Part shown: positions 28,798 to 40,024 of the stretch, in pieces
Position numbering within the stretch: position 1 is the first letter of the stretch
Layout of the letters: every line of letters begins with the position of its first letter
Source of the DNA: Natronoglycomyces albus
Lineage (GTDB): Bacteria > Actinomycetota > Actinomycetes > Mycobacteriales > Micromonosporaceae
Reading direction: 5' to 3'
Assembly (NCBI RefSeq): GCF_016925535.1
Contig: NZ_CP070496.1
Span: 1 to 64,000, forward strand
Length of the DNA: 64,000 bases
Program-made: the position numbers and the translations under genes
The notes under the pieces: model-generated
Told to the model about the DNA's origin: nothing
The model's input: the letters and a program-made list of their open reading frames with translations, nothing else
Databases searched by the model: none

Positions 28798-29393
28798 CTT
28801 ATTGTGTCCGGAATTCCGCCGCCAGAGCCACTAACCTGTCCGTTACGAGGCTTTCGGTAGTATTCGCAGCTCACGTCGGCAAAACTCGAGCACAGGCAGA
28901 TGGAAATCCAACGCAATTGCCTCAGTGCGCGTTCAGAGGTGCGCAGCGGTCCTGTCCAAAGTTAGCCATGAGTAAATATGTCGGATCTCTACGGAACCAT
29001 TAGTCACACCCCGTTAATTCAGTGAATTATTCTAAGCGTTATTGCAGGGGCCTCAACACGGCAAAGCGTTGAGAGTGAATTGAGAAGTAGCGTTAGCCAA
29101 GAAATGACCAACGAGGCCATTGCGCTGGAATAATTGCGCACGTTTTCGCTCAACGCAGGTGCATTTATAGCGATACCCAACCGTGATGAACGCGGTGGGG
29201 ACGGTACCGATGACTGAAGGCCGCCCGCGCAAACCCAGTCATCTGACAGATGCCGTGCCCGGCCACGGGACCTTACGTTTGGCAGTAGCAGCCGCGACCG
29301 GCCGCTGGCTTCCCCGCGAAAGTCCCACGGGCCGCCTCGGTTGCCTCCCACACCCAACGACCGCGACACCCGCCGCGTTTAAGGAACAGCGCA
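28798..29393. other. AT-richer gene-free spacer
   Basis: I see no gene in these 600 bases. The segment around 29000-29130 is notably richer in A/T than its surroundings. Short frames on both strands have no supporting signals. The promoter of the FMN reductase operon should lie at the right end. Confidence 0.4.
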
Positions 29394-29963
29394 ATGAGTG
29401 ACACTCTAAAACTAGCCATCATCATGGGATCGACTCGCGTCGACCGCTTTTGCCCCGTGCCCACCAACTGGTTCGCCGAGCAGGCGAAAATCCACGGTAG
29501 CTTCGACACCGACATCATCGACCTGATCGAAACGGAATTCCCCCTCCGCCTGTCAGCTGAGAACACCCCATCCCTAGCCGCGTTGAGTTCCCGCCTGGAG
29601 GCGGCCGACGCCTTCGTCGTCGTCACACCCGAGTACAACCACTCCTTTCCCGGCCCGCTCAAAATAGCCATCGACCACTTCAACGCCGAATGGCACGCCA
29701 AACCGGTAGGCCTCATCTCCTATGGGGGCATGGCCGGAGGCCAGCGCGCCGCAGAGGGGTTGCGTCTGGTCTTCCCCGAGCTGAACGCGATCACCATTCG
29801 CAACACCTTGTCGTTCAACAACTTTTGGGAGAAGTTCGACGAGCAGGGCAACCCTGTCGACGCGGAAGCGGCCAACACTGCGGCAAAGGGCTTCCTCGAC
29901 CAGCTGTGCTGGTGGGCGACAACTTTGAAATCAGGCCGTGACCACCAGCCTTTCGGATCATGA
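29394..29963 (+). CDS. NADPH-dependent FMN reductase family protein
   Basis: The 189-residue flavodoxin-fold enzyme would reduce FMN, quinones or similar acceptors with NAD(P)H. The phosphate-binding loop is IIMGSTRVDRFCPVPTNWF (residues 8-26). The FMN-ring motif reads VVTPEYNHSFPGPLKIAIDHF (about 81-101), and the family GLISYGGMAGGQRAAEGLR stretch follows. AAGGAAC at 29380 supports the ATG. The quinone oxidoreductase gene starts 13 bases after the stop, so the two probably form an operon. Confidence 0.92.
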   Translation: MSDTLKLAIIMGSTRVDRFCPVPTNWFAEQAKIHGSFDTDIIDLIETEFPLRLSAENTPSLAALSSRLEAADAFVVVTPEYNHSFPGPLKIAIDHFNAEWHAKPVGLISYGGMAGGQRAAEGLRLVFPELNAITIRNTLSFNNFWEKFDEQGNPVDAEAANTAAKGFLDQLCWWATTLKSGRDHQPFGS

Positions 29964-29976
29964 GTGAGGGAATGAC

Positions 29977-30963
29977 ATGCGCGCGATTATGCAGTACGCA
30001 TACGGAGGACCCGAAACCTTGCTCATGGAAGAACAGCCGGACCTATCGCCCGCGCAAGGGCAAGTGCGCATCAAGGTGGCGGCCTCCGGGGTGCATTTGA
30101 TTGACACTGTGCTGCGTTCGGGAGATACCGACGCATTGCCCTATGCGCCGCCGGCGCTACCGATGACTCCTGGCCGTGAGGTTGCGGGGACGGTGGACGC
30201 GGTTGGAGACGGGGTGGACTCCTCGTGGGTCGGGCAAAGAGTGGTGACCCACCTGGGACTGGCTTCGGGCGGCTACGCCGAACAAGCTATTCGGGAGGTC
30301 GGTGCCGTCCATGTGCTACCGGCGGGAGTCGATGAGGCGGCAGCGGTGGCGGCGATTGGTACCGGCCGCACGGCATTGAGCATTTTGGAACACGCCCGGC
30401 CCACCGCTGAGGACCTAGTGCTGGTGACGGCCGCGGCTGGCGGGATCGGCACCTTGCTGGTGCAGTACCTGAAGAGGCACGTCGGCGCCGAGGTTGTGGG
30501 GGTTGCCGGTGGTCGAGAGAAAGTGTCTTGGTTGCGCGGGCAAGGTGTCGACCACGCGGTCGATTACACCAGCCACGACTGGGCCGAACAGGTGCGAAAG
30601 CTGACTGGTGGTCGTGACATCACCCTGGTTTTCGACGGCGTCGGTGGAGAGTCGGGGCGGGTGGCGCTGGAACTGCTTGGCCTCGGGGGGCGACATGTGA
30701 TGTTCGGTTGGTCGGCGGGATCTGCCACCCAGCTCAATGAGCAGGACATTATGAACCGAGGCTTGACGGTCTCCTCGGCGTTGGGGCCGCACGTCATCGC
30801 TAAGGCCGGTGGGATGCGGGAGCTGGAGACCCAGGCGTTGCGCCTGGTTGAAAAGGAAGTATGGACTCCGCAGGTGCACAGATTCGCGTTGGAGGATGCC
30901 GCTGCGGCGCATCGGGCACTGGTAGAGCGATCCACGGTCGGGAAGGTCATCCTCTCCCCGTAA
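29977..30963 (+). CDS. Zinc-binding dehydrogenase / quinone oxidoreductase family
   Basis: The 328-residue medium-chain dehydrogenase/reductase starts with MRAIMQYAYGGPETLLMEEQPD. It has a GroES-like N-domain with PGREVAGTVDAVGDGV and a Rossmann domain with VTAAAGGIGTLLVQYLK. The catalytic zinc cysteine ligands are missing, as in the NADPH:quinone oxidoreductase branch. GAGGGA precedes the ATG. With the FMN reductase upstream it may act in quinone or electrophile detoxification; this is inferred from context only. Confidence 0.92.
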   Translation: MRAIMQYAYGGPETLLMEEQPDLSPAQGQVRIKVAASGVHLIDTVLRSGDTDALPYAPPALPMTPGREVAGTVDAVGDGVDSSWVGQRVVTHLGLASGGYAEQAIREVGAVHVLPAGVDEAAAVAAIGTGRTALSILEHARPTAEDLVLVTAAAGGIGTLLVQYLKRHVGAEVVGVAGGREKVSWLRGQGVDHAVDYTSHDWAEQVRKLTGGRDITLVFDGVGGESGRVALELLGLGGRHVMFGWSAGSATQLNEQDIMNRGLTVSSALGPHVIAKAGGMRELETQALRLVEKEVWTPQVHRFALEDAAAAHRALVERSTVGKVILSP

Positions 30964-30980
30964 ATGGGTACGATTGGAAC

Positions 30981-33848
30981 ATGTCGCATGGTCATCTCGG
31001 CTCCCACCCGCCAATGACGGGCCTGCCAGAATCCACAGTTCTTTCCGGCCCCGCGCAGCGGGGCCGGACGGATGCGGAGCCAGCTGGACGGAGTGGGTCG
31101 GCCGCCGGTTCCATCGCCTTCGTGAACGGTCTGCACGGTCGTGGCTCGGAGTTTGAGGCGCTAGACGCATTGTTGCAGCGAGCGCGGTCTGGGCACAGCG
31201 GCAGTATCGTCATTCGCGGCGAGGCTGGCATCGGCAAGTCGACACTCATCGACCATGTTGAGTCCGCCGCCGGTGACTTTCGGGTTTTGCGCAGTTTGGG
31301 GGTGGAGTCCGAACAACAGTGGGCATTTTCGGGCCTGCATATGCTGCTGCGGCCAGTCCGGGGCTCGATAGATTCCCTGCCCGCTGTTCAAGCCGCCGCG
31401 CTCAACGCCGCCATGGGTTTTAGCGATGTGGCCGGAAACGATCGACTGCAAGTCGGGGTCGCCGTGTTGTATTTGCTGGCCGAGTTGGCGGAGAACCAGC
31501 CGCTCCTGTGCATCATCGATGACGCGCACTGGCTCGATGGCGAAACCGCCGACGCCTTGTTGTTCGCCGCTCGTCGCTTTCAGGTCGAGCCGATTGTCAT
31601 GATTTTTGCGGCCAGAGACAATTACGCGCCCGAATTTCCCGCGCCAGGCATCGACAATCTCTCACTGGCCCCAGTGGACGACACTGCCTCGCGGGCGATC
31701 CTCTCCGAGGCCGCCCCCACTCTCACCGAGATGGCCGTACAGCAGTTGCTCATCGAATCGCGGGGAAATCCATTGGCCCTGCGTGAGCTCGCAGCAGCTC
31801 ATCAAGCTGGCTCCTTGGATGGTTCTACTTACCATTCGCGTGAATATTCGACGGCGGCCCGGTTGTATCAGGCGTTCAACGACCGGATCAATTGTCTTCC
31901 CGAAGCGACGCGAACGCTTCTCCTCGTTGCCTCCGCAGAGATGCCCGACGAGACAGCGGCGGTTTTCCACGCCGCTGAAAAGTTCGGTGCGACGGTGGCC
32001 GACCTGGAACCAGCCGAGAGAGCGGGGCTGCTGCAACTGGTCGATGGACAGTTGATTTTCGGCCATCCGCTGATTCGCGCGACCGCTTACCGTAGTGCGC
32101 CGCTGCACCGACGACTGCGCATTCACCGCAGTCTGGCCGAGGCTCCCCGTAAGAACACCAGCACCTGCGCTCGCGTCATGCACCTTGCTTCGGCGGCCAA
32201 CGGGGCAGACGACGACATCGCCGACATGCTCGATGAACTGGCCGTCGAAGGCCGCCGGCGCGGCGGGCATCTGACCGAGGCCCGTACCTACGAGCGGGCC
32301 GCTCGTCTTTCGGTCGATCCGGTGAAGAAAGCGCGCCGTCTCTTGGCCGCTGCCGAGGCCGCGTTGCTCGCCGGACAGATGGACCGGGCGATTGACCTGG
32401 CTGAGGCGAGCGAGATCGCACTGACCGACCATGCCGACCTCGCCCGCAGCGCCACCGTCCGGGCCACGGTCGCTGTATGGAAGGGAGACTTCGCCTCGGG
32501 CCAAACACTGTGGATCGCAGCCGCCAACCACACGGTCGTCTCCGACCCCGACACAGCTGGGTACCCGCTCTTCCGTTCCGTCGAGGCCGCCTGGATGGCG
32601 GGTGACTACGCCGTGGCCGCTTGCGCCGCCAAATACGCCGACGACCTTAACTTGCGCACGTCACCATGGGTGCGATACCTGGCCACAGCCACAGCCGGGT
32701 TCAGTAACCGCGACGGATTCACCCCGTCGGACGCGGTCGTGGCCCTGCGCCACCTCATTGATGTCCATGATGAGAACGAAGACCGGCTGGGCCTGCAAGA
32801 GAGATCCATGGTGATCTGGTGGTTTCTGTTGTGCAGCGACTTCGAACGCGCCCATCGACATGCGGTGACCTTGGTGGAGGAATGTCGCCGCACTTCGGGT
32901 ATCGGTGTGTTGCCGCGAGTGTTGAACATGCAGGCGCGCGCCGAAATCGGCATGGGCCGACTGTCCGACGCCGAATTGCATGTGATCGAGGCGCAGCGAC
33001 TGGCTGAGGACCTGGGTCAGAATCAGGCATTCGTGCAAACGGCGAATTGGGCGCTGGCCTATATCGCCGCAGTGCGGGGGGATGAAGAAGCGTGTGAGTC
33101 TCACATGGGGGACAGATCGGACTCCTCGGCACAGGCGTGGCGGCTTTCGTTCCTTGCCTTGCTCGACATTGGTCTGGGCCGGTTCGATATGGCCCAGGAA
33201 CGGTTGGAGGAGCTGGTCGCCACGGGTGTGCCATTGGAGATCATGCTGCGGGTGCCGGATCTCATTGAGGTGGCGGCGCGGCAGGGGCGTACGGAGGATC
33301 ATCGGGAGATTTTCGCCTGGTTTAGGGACTATTCGTATGCCTGCCAGCAGCCGGGTGCCGAGGCGATTGTGGAACGGTGTCTGGCTTTGCTGGCTGCCGA
33401 CGATGACGCACAGGCGCATTTTGCGCGGGCGGTCGAGTTGCATCGGCAGGGCACCGATGAGGCGTTTGAGCGGGCCCGGACCGATTTGTTGTATGGGGAA
33501 TGGTTGCGCCGGCAGCGTCGTCCCAGCCAGGCGCGGTCACGGTTGCGGGCCGCCGCTGAGACGTTTGAGAGGATGCAGGCGCACCCGTGGTCTCAGCGGG
33601 CCCGTTCGGAGCTGCGGGCCGCGGGAGACTCCTCGGCTCAATCACGCGCGGGCGCGGTACTTCAGCATTCGTTGACGCCGCAGGAATTGCAGGTGGTGCG
33701 GTTGGCGGCGCAGGGTTTGACGAATCGGGACATCGGCGGGCAATTGTTCTTGAGCCCGCGCACCGTTGGGTATCACTTGTACAAGGCGTATCCGAAGTTG
33801 GGAGTGTCTTCGCGCGCGGAGCTGCCGCAGCTGGACTTGGCAGGCTGA
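30981..33848 (+). CDS. Large LuxR-family (LAL/STAND-type) ATPase regulator
   Basis: The 955-residue protein is a one-component regulator. An N-terminal AAA/NTPase has Walker A GEAGIGKST (80-88) and Walker B LLCIIDDAHWLD. A long helical TPR-like middle follows, and a C-terminal LuxR helix-turn-helix (LTPQELQVVRLAAQGLTNRDIG... SPRTVGYHLYKAYPKLGV, last 60 residues). Large LuxR regulators respond to ligands such as maltose and often control metabolite clusters. I chose ATG at 30981; the frame also runs 40 codons upstream inside the preceding gene. It lies 17 bases after the oxidoreductase gene on the same strand, so it may be co-transcribed and autoregulate that operon. Confidence 0.93.
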   Translation: MSHGHLGSHPPMTGLPESTVLSGPAQRGRTDAEPAGRSGSAAGSIAFVNGLHGRGSEFEALDALLQRARSGHSGSIVIRGEAGIGKSTLIDHVESAAGDFRVLRSLGVESEQQWAFSGLHMLLRPVRGSIDSLPAVQAAALNAAMGFSDVAGNDRLQVGVAVLYLLAELAENQPLLCIIDDAHWLDGETADALLFAARRFQVEPIVMIFAARDNYAPEFPAPGIDNLSLAPVDDTASRAILSEAAPTLTEMAVQQLLIESRGNPLALRELAAAHQAGSLDGSTYHSREYSTAARLYQAFNDRINCLPEATRTLLLVASAEMPDETAAVFHAAEKFGATVADLEPAERAGLLQLVDGQLIFGHPLIRATAYRSAPLHRRLRIHRSLAEAPRKNTSTCARVMHLASAANGADDDIADMLDELAVEGRRRGGHLTEARTYERAARLSVDPVKKARRLLAAAEAALLAGQMDRAIDLAEASEIALTDHADLARSATVRATVAVWKGDFASGQTLWIAAANHTVVSDPDTAGYPLFRSVEAAWMAGDYAVAACAAKYADDLNLRTSPWVRYLATATAGFSNRDGFTPSDAVVALRHLIDVHDENEDRLGLQERSMVIWWFLLCSDFERAHRHAVTLVEECRRTSGIGVLPRVLNMQARAEIGMGRLSDAELHVIEAQRLAEDLGQNQAFVQTANWALAYIAAVRGDEEACESHMGDRSDSSAQAWRLSFLALLDIGLGRFDMAQERLEELVATGVPLEIMLRVPDLIEVAARQGRTEDHREIFAWFRDYSYACQQPGAEAIVERCLALLAADDDAQAHFARAVELHRQGTDEAFERARTDLLYGEWLRRQRRPSQARSRLRAAAETFERMQAHPWSQRARSELRAAGDSSAQSRAGAVLQHSLTPQELQVVRLAAQGLTNRDIGGQLFLSPRTVGYHLYKAYPKLGVSSRAELPQLDLAG

Positions 33849-34124
33849 CGAAGCGACGAGACCGCCTTGTCGAGCACGGGTTTTGTGCGAAGACACCGCG
33901 ATGTTTCCGGCCCCGATGGCCTGGAGCGAGGCGCTGTTTCTTAGTAGGCTCACTGACGGTGACGATGATCTCCGCCTCCAGTGTCAAGTGTGGCCTACAT
34001 CATTATTGTGAGTGCCCCAATGCCGGAATACTGACCAGTAACAAAATACTCCAAGAGGTGGAGATTCGTATTCGCATCAGCTACGCTGGATTATATTACC
34101 GATGAGTAATGGAGTTGTGGAACC

Positions 34125-35966
34125 ATGTCGCACTATCGAAGCAACCTACGTGACCTCGAATTTAACCTTTTTGAGGTATTCGACGCCGCCAGCTATATGG
34201 GTAAAGGCCCCTACGAAGACTTGGACGCGGAGACTTCGAAGACGATCCTGCACGAAGTCAACCGCTTGGCTCAAAACGAGCTGGCCACCAGCTACGTAGA
34301 CGGCGACCGCAACCCACCGGTATTCGACCCGAACGACAACACCGTCACCGTGCCCGACTCGTTCAAGAACTCCTTCAAGGCGCTCATGGACGCCGAGTAC
34401 TGGCGACTGGACATTCCCGAAGACCTCGGCGGAACCTACGCGCCGCGCACCCTGTGGTGGTGCCTGGCCGAATTGGTTCTCGGAGCTAACCCGGCGCTGT
34501 GGATGTACGCAGCCGGTCCCTCCTTCGCGACGACTCTGGGCCTGGAAGGCACCGAAGAGCAGAAGGAATGGGCCAAGCTGTTCATTGAGAAGCAGTGGGG
34601 CGCGACCATGGTGCTCACCGAGCCCGACGCGGGATCGGACGTTGGCGCGGGAACGACCAAGGCCTACAAGCAAGAAGACGGCTCGTGGCACCTGGAGGGC
34701 GTGAAGCGTTTCATCACCTCCGGCGAAAACGACATGATGGACAACATCATTCACTACGTGCTGGCACGCCCGGTGGGCGAAGAAGGCGTCGGAGGCCCCG
34801 GGACCAAGGGCCTGTCGCTGTTCGTCGTCCCGAAGTACCACTTCGATGCCAAGACCGGTGAGCTGGGCGAGCGCAACGGCGTCTACGCCACCAACCTTGA
34901 GCACAAGATGGGACTCAAGGTCTCCTCCACCGCCGAGCTGACCTTCGGCGAGGAAACCCCAGCCAAAGGCTGGCTGATGGGCGAGAAGCACGAAGGTATT
35001 CGGCAGATGTTCCTCATCATCGAATACGCGCGCATGATGGTCGGCACCAAGGCCATTTCGACGCTGTCGACTGGTTACCTTAACGCCCTGGACTACGCGA
35101 AGAGCCGCGTCCAGGGGCCGGACCTGCTCAAAGCCAGTGACAAGACTTCGCCGCGCGTGGAGATCATCAAGCACCCGGACGTGCGCCGCTCGCTGCTGCT
35201 GCAAAAGTCGTATGCCGAAGGGCTGCGCGCGCTGGTGTGCTACACCGCGTCCTGGCAGGACAAGTGGCGTCTGGCCGAGCACGACGGGCAGGCCGACGAC
35301 GCCGAAGAGGCCAAGAAGGTCAACGACCTGCTGCTGCCGATCGTCAAGGGCTGCGGCTCTGAGCGTGCCTATGAGCTACTGGGCTCTGAGTCGCTGCAAA
35401 CGTTCGGCGGATCGGGCTACCTGCAGGACTACCCGCTGGAACAGTACGTTCGGGACGCGAAGATCGACACCCTCTACGAGGGCACCACGGCGATCCAGAG
35501 CTTGGACTTCCTGTTCCGCAAGATCATCAAGGACGGCGGCGAAAGCCTCATGGTCATCGCCGAAGAGATCATGGCGGACGCCTCGGTCGAGACCGAGGAC
35601 GGCTTGGGCGAACACCGGCAGCGAGTGCAAAAGGCGCTGGGCGATGTACAGGGCATGATCGAGGCCATGCAGCCATTCCTTATGGGCCCCATGGAAGGTG
35701 AGCCCCGTGAGCTGTACAAGTCGGCACTGCACTCCCGTCGACTGCTACTAGCAGTGGGTGACCTCTTGGTCGGTTGGTTGTTGACCAAGCAGGCCACGGT
35801 CGCACAGGCGAAGATCGACGGCGGCGACAATGACCCCTTCTACCAGGGCAAGGTCGCCTCGGCGAAATTCTTCACCCGCGAGGTGCTGCCGCGCCTAACC
35901 GCCGACCGTAAGACGATCGAAGCGGCGGACCTGACCGCGATGGACCTGCCAGAAGACGCCTTCTAG
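34125..35966 (+). CDS. Acyl-CoA dehydrogenase (long FadE type)
   Basis: The 613-residue flavoenzyme catalyses the first oxidation step of fatty-acid beta-oxidation. The middle domain has GATMVLTEPDAGSDVGAGTTKA, an FAD/substrate motif. The C-terminal half has the YEGTTAIQSLDFLFRKII motif near residues 448-465 and a family-typical C-terminal extension. The length matches the 'acyl-CoA dehydrogenase C-terminal' class of about 600 residues. GGAG at 34111 precedes the ATG. It stands alone and is convergent with dnaE across a shared terminator. Confidence 0.94.
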   Translation: MSHYRSNLRDLEFNLFEVFDAASYMGKGPYEDLDAETSKTILHEVNRLAQNELATSYVDGDRNPPVFDPNDNTVTVPDSFKNSFKALMDAEYWRLDIPEDLGGTYAPRTLWWCLAELVLGANPALWMYAAGPSFATTLGLEGTEEQKEWAKLFIEKQWGATMVLTEPDAGSDVGAGTTKAYKQEDGSWHLEGVKRFITSGENDMMDNIIHYVLARPVGEEGVGGPGTKGLSLFVVPKYHFDAKTGELGERNGVYATNLEHKMGLKVSSTAELTFGEETPAKGWLMGEKHEGIRQMFLIIEYARMMVGTKAISTLSTGYLNALDYAKSRVQGPDLLKASDKTSPRVEIIKHPDVRRSLLLQKSYAEGLRALVCYTASWQDKWRLAEHDGQADDAEEAKKVNDLLLPIVKGCGSERAYELLGSESLQTFGGSGYLQDYPLEQYVRDAKIDTLYEGTTAIQSLDFLFRKIIKDGGESLMVIAEEIMADASVETEDGLGEHRQRVQKALGDVQGMIEAMQPFLMGPMEGEPRELYKSALHSRRLLLAVGDLLVGWLLTKQATVAQAKIDGGDNDPFYQGKVASAKFFTREVLPRLTADRKTIEAADLTAMDLPEDAF

Positions 35967-36030
35967 TCCGGTCTAAGCCGCTTATGGGCTGGGTTTTCTA
36001 AGCCTGGCCGGTGAGGCACCAGAGACGAAC

Positions 36031-36069
36031 AGTGGGGCCACAACCCAGTTTCAAGGTTGTGGCCCCACT
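36031..36069. terminator. Bidirectional terminator between acyl-CoA dehydrogenase and dnaE
   Basis: AGTGGGGCCACAACC (36031-36045) pairs perfectly with 36055-36069 over a 9-nt loop and is followed by TCTTTGTC on the plus strand. It lies 35 bases from the dnaE stop and can serve both convergent genes. Confidence 0.85.
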
Positions 36070-36103
36070 TCTTTGTCTGTGGTGCCCGTGTGCTCCGTGG
36101 TAT

Positions 36104-39100
36104 TTAGGCGCCTTCGATCACTCCGGCCCCCAGCAACACCTTCAAATCGGCGGTGAGTTCGACCGATGGGCGCACCCGCCAATTGTCGTCTAGCGCCAGC
36201 ATCGTCACGTTAGGGCCGTTCTTGAGCCGCACGTGGATCGGTGAATCGCCTTGGTGCAGCTTCAGCGTCTCGGAGAGTCGCTCGATGAGATCGGGGGTGA
36301 TCGCTTGCGAGCGCAGGGAAAGAGTGACCGGGCCGGAATTGGACTCTGGGCCGCCGGAGATATCGAGTACCTGCAGGTCTTGCGCGATCAACTGCGGTGT
36401 GCCGTCACGGCGATCTAGTTTGCCGCGCACACAGCACACCAAGTCGTCTGCCAGACTGTGAGCGACCAGCTCGTACGTGTTGGGGAAGAACCGCACCTCG
36501 ATGCCACCGTGCAAGTCCTCCAGCGTCGCCGAGGCCCACAGCTTTCCCTGCTTGGTGACGCGCTTGGCGACGTTTTGCAAAATCCCCGCGACCTTGACGC
36601 CCGAGCCGTCCGGAATGTCCTCGCCCAGCAAAGCCGCCACGGGGCGGTCGGCATTGGCCGACAAGAGCCGTTCAAAGCCGTTGAGTGGGTGCGAGGATAC
36701 ATATAGACCAAGCATTTCCCGCTCGAAGGCCAGCAGGTCGCGACGGTCCCACTCATGCTCGGGAATAGTCAGGTCGATGCCGAGCGTGTCGGTGGTCTCC
36801 TCCATGCCGCCGAAGAGGTCGAACTGTCCGCGGGCCTCTTCTTTCTTGATCGAGACCATCGCGTCGACGGCCTTCTCGTGAACTTCGGCTAGGCCCCTGC
36901 GCGAGTGGTTTAGCGAGTCGAACGCCCCGGCTTTGATGAGTGATTCGATGGTGCGTTTGTTGCACACCTGCACCGGGACCTTGTTGAGGAAGTCCTTGAA
37001 GTCGGCGTACTCGCCTTGCGACTCTCGTGCCTCGATGATGCCCGAGACCACGTTCGCGCCCACGTTTCGCACCGCTCCTAGCCCGAATCGGATGTTCTCG
37101 CCGACCGGGTGGAACACGTGCCGAGAGTCGTTGACGTCTGGCGGCATGACCGTGATGCCCATTTTGCGGCACTCGGACAGGTAGATCGCGGCCTTGTCTT
37201 TGGTGTCGCCAACGGAGGTAAGCAGACCTGCCATGTACTCGGCCGGGTAGTTGGCCTTGAGAAAGGCCGTCCAATACGCGATCAGGCCGTAACCGGCGGC
37301 GTGAGATTTGTTGAACGCGTAACCGGCGAAGGGAAGGACTGTGTCCCACAGGGTCTTGATGGCCTCTTTGGAGAACCCGTTGGACTGCATTCCGGCCTGG
37401 AAAGCCTCGTACTGCTTTTCCAGTACGTCGAGCTTCTTCTTACCCATGGCCTTACGCAGCACGTCGGCTTGACCCATGGTGAACCCGGCGACCTTTTGCG
37501 CGATACGCATGATCTGCTCTTGGTAGACGATCAGACCGTATGTCTCGTCAAGGATCTCTTTGAGTGGCTCGGCCAGCTCCGGGTGAATGGGTTCGATCTC
37601 CTGCCGACCGTTTTTGCGGTCGGCGTAGTTGTTGTGAGAGTTCATCGCCATGGGGCCGGGGCGGTACAGGGCGATGACGGCGGTGACGTCGTTGAAGTTC
37701 GTCGGCTTGAGTCGTTTGAGCAACTCCCGCATGGGGCCACCGTCGAGCTGGAAAACCCCGAGCGTGTCGCCGCGGGCCAGTAGCTCATAGGCGGCCGTGT
37801 TATCGGTGCCGAGCGTGTCCAGATCGATTTCGTCGCCCTTGTTGGCCCGAATCGCGTCGATGGCGTCACCAATGACGGTGAGGTTTCGCAACCCCAGGTA
37901 GTCCATCTTCAGGAGGCCGATGTCCTCACAGGAGGGATAGTCCCAGCCAGTGATGATTGACCCATCGGGTCGTGCCCACAATGGAATCGAGTCCACCAGC
38001 GGGTCTGAGGACAAAATCACGGCACAGGCGTGGACCCCGGCGTTTCGGATCAGGCCTTCGAGACCGCGCGCGGTCTCAAAAATCTGCCCGGCCTCGCGGT
38101 CGTTCTCAATCAGGGTGCGTACTTCTGTGGCTTCCTTATACCGCTCGTGTTTGGGGTCGGTGATACCCGAGAGCGGAATGTCCACTGCCATCACTGGTGG
38201 CGGGAGCGCCTTCGTGATGCGTTCGGCGATGGCGAAACCCGGCTGTCCATGGTGGACGCGCGCGGCGTCCTTAATGGCGGCCTTCGTCTTAATGGTGCCG
38301 AACGTGATCACCTGCGCCACGTGATCGGACCCGTACTTCTCCATGGTGTAGGTGATCATCTCGCCACGGCGACGGTCGTCGAAGTCGATGTCGATATCCG
38401 GCATCGACACGCGCTCGGGGTTGAGGAACCGCTCAAACAGCAACCCGTGCGGGATGGGGTCGATGTTAGTGATCTCCAGCGCGTAGGCCACCAGCGAACC
38501 GGCCGCCGAACCACGGCCGGGACCCACGCGGATGCCGATGCTCTTGGCGTGTCCGATGAGGTCGGCGACCACCAGGAAGTACGAAGGGAAACCAGTTTGG
38601 ATGATGACGTCGAGCTCGAAGTCAGCCCGCTCGTGATAGCCCTCCGGCACCCCGTCGGGGAAGCGCTTCTTTAGGCCCTCATAGACCTGATGGCGAAGAT
38701 ACGACCCCTGGTCGAAACCTTCGGGCACGTCAATGACTGGCATCCGGTCCTGGTGGGCAAAGATCTCATCATAGTCTTCCACCTGCTCGGCTACCAGCAG
38801 CGTGTTGGCGCAGCCTTCGGCCCAAATCTCATCGGTACGCAGGTCATACATTTGCTCGGCGGAGCGCAGAAAATAGCCCTCGCCCTCGAACTGGAACCGC
38901 TTGGGGTCATCCAGTGTGGAGCCCGACTGCACGCACAACAGCGCCGCGTGGGCTGGCTGCTGTTCTGCGGTCACATAGTGGGAGTCATTGGTGACCAGCG
39001 GCGGCAAATTCATTTTGCGGCCCAGCTCGTACAGCTCGTTTTGGACTCGACGTTCCACGGAGTTTCCGTGTTCCATCAGCTCAAGGAAGTAATAGTCCTT

Positions 39101-39643
39101 GCCAAAGATGTCTCGGTAGTCGCTGGCGGCCTGATAGGCCTCCTCGATCTGCCCCAGCCGCAGCCGGGTTTGGACCTCTCCACCGGGGCAGCCGGTCGTG
39201 GCGGTGACGCCCGCGGCGTGTTCGCTGATGAGCTGCCGGTCCATCCGTGGTTTGTAGTAGTAGCCCTCGAAGCTAGCCAAGCTCGACATCTTGAACAGGT
39301 TGCGAGCCCCGGTGGAATTGCGGGCCAGCATGGTCATGTGAGTGTAGGAGCCATTGCCGGAGAGGTCGTCGGAGCGCTGGGAGGGCTCTCCCCAAAAAGT
39401 GGGCTTCTTGTGGAAGCGGTCATGCGGTGCCAAGTAGGCCTCGATGCCGAGGATCGGTTTGACCCCCGATTTCTTGGCGGCCTGATAAAAGGCGTACGCG
39501 CCGTACATGTTGCCGTGGTCGGTCATGGCAATCGCGGGCTGACCGAGGCGATCGGCTTCGTCGAAAAGCGGCTTGAGCTTCGCTGCTCCGTCCAGCATCG
39601 AGTACTCGGTGTGTACGTGCAGGTGAACGAATTGCTGCGACAC
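36104..39643 (-). CDS. dnaE: DNA polymerase III alpha subunit
   Basis: This is the replicative polymerase catalytic subunit, here 1179 residues. It has an N-terminal PHP domain starting [13 protein letters not shown] with [10 protein letters not shown]. The C-family palm has [16 protein letters not shown] and the catalytic aspartates in [12 protein letters not shown]. Helix-hairpin-helix and OB domains follow ([16 protein letters not shown]). I prefer GTG at 39643 ([11 protein letters not shown]) because a GGAGG-type ribosome binding site lies just before it; an ATG at 39658 would swallow that site. The sequence is dnaE1-like. Its position about 37 kb from oriC is unusual for actinobacteria. 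Confidence 0.96.
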   Translation of the reverse strand: MSQQFVHLHVHTEYSMLDGAAKLKPLFDEADRLGQPAIAMTDHGNMYGAYAFYQAAKKSGVKPILGIEAYLAPHDRFHKKPTFWGEPSQRSDDLSGNGSYTHMTMLARNSTGARNLFKMSSLASFEGYYYKPRMDRQLISEHAAGVTATTGCPGGEVQTRLRLGQIEEAYQAASDYRDIFGKDYYFLELMEHGNSVERRVQNELYELGRKMNLPPLVTNDSHYVTAEQQPAHAALLCVQSGSTLDDPKRFQFEGEGYFLRSAEQMYDLRTDEIWAEGCANTLLVAEQVEDYDEIFAHQDRMPVIDVPEGFDQGSYLRHQVYEGLKKRFPDGVPEGYHERADFELDVIIQTGFPSYFLVVADLIGHAKSIGIRVGPGRGSAAGSLVAYALEITNIDPIPHGLLFERFLNPERVSMPDIDIDFDDRRRGEMITYTMEKYGSDHVAQVITFGTIKTKAAIKDAARVHHGQPGFAIAERITKALPPPVMAVDIPLSGITDPKHERYKEATEVRTLIENDREAGQIFETARGLEGLIRNAGVHACAVILSSDPLVDSIPLWARPDGSIITGWDYPSCEDIGLLKMDYLGLRNLTVIGDAIDAIRANKGDEIDLDTLGTDNTAAYELLARGDTLGVFQLDGGPMRELLKRLKPTNFNDVTAVIALYRPGPMAMNSHNNYADRKNGRQEIEPIHPELAEPLKEILDETYGLIVYQEQIMRIAQKVAGFTMGQADVLRKAMGKKKLDVLEKQYEAFQAGMQSNGFSKEAIKTLWDTVLPFAGYAFNKSHAAGYGLIAYWTAFLKANYPAEYMAGLLTSVGDTKDKAAIYLSECRKMGITVMPPDVNDSRHVFHPVGENIRFGLGAVRNVGANVVSGIIEARESQGEYADFKDFLNKVPVQVCNKRTIESLIKAGAFDSLNHSRRGLAEVHEKAVDAMVSIKKEEARGQFDLFGGMEETTDTLGIDLTIPEHEWDRRDLLAFEREMLGLYVSSHPLNGFERLLSANADRPVAALLGEDIPDGSGVKVAGILQNVAKRVTKQGKLWASATLEDLHGGIEVRFFPNTYELVAHSLADDLVCCVRGKLDRRDGTPQLIAQDLQVLDISGGPESNSGPVTLSLRSQAITPDLIERLSETLKLHQGDSPIHVRLKNGPNVTMLALDDNWRVRPSVELTADLKVLLGAGVIEGA

Positions 39644-39995
39644 AGCTGCCTCCAACATAGCTACTGATAGCCGGGAGTATGTACTAAAAACCGTTGTTTT
39701 AGATCATAACGACGAATGGCGGGCTAGGTTTCGGCCCGCGTCAAGATTCTCCCCTTGGCCTCAATCAGGATAGTGGTTCGGCCCGACTGGTCCCATGCGG
39801 ATCATTGTTCGAATGCGGAGGTCCTCGGCCCTGGGCACGCTAGCGGCGGCGCTCTTGTCTCGCATGGCACTGAGAGTCATGTCACGCAGCGGAGGCGACG
39901 GCCGCCGAATGCGATATATCCTAGCTTTTTGCTTGGCGAGTGCCATTTGTGGAGTACCAGCGCAAATATCGAGATCCAAGCTGGCCCCCTCTGAG

Positions 39996-40024
39996 TTATC
40001 CACAGGCCGAGCGAGTTATCCACA
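39996..40024 (+). promoter_or_regulatory. Twin perfect DnaA boxes before the DUF4192 gene
   Basis: Two perfect TTATCCACA boxes lie at 39996-40004 and 40016-40024, in one orientation and 20 bp apart, about two helical turns. They end 54 bases before the DUF4192 start. I found no other perfect boxes outside oriC in the window. They may place the gene under DnaA control or titrate DnaA. The surrounding 420-base spacer holds no gene. Confidence 0.75.

Noticed and set aside
34146-35282. 378-codon minus frame opposite the acyl-CoA dehydrogenase
   Set aside because: It mirrors a clearly identified enzyme; GC-rich third positions create such shadows.
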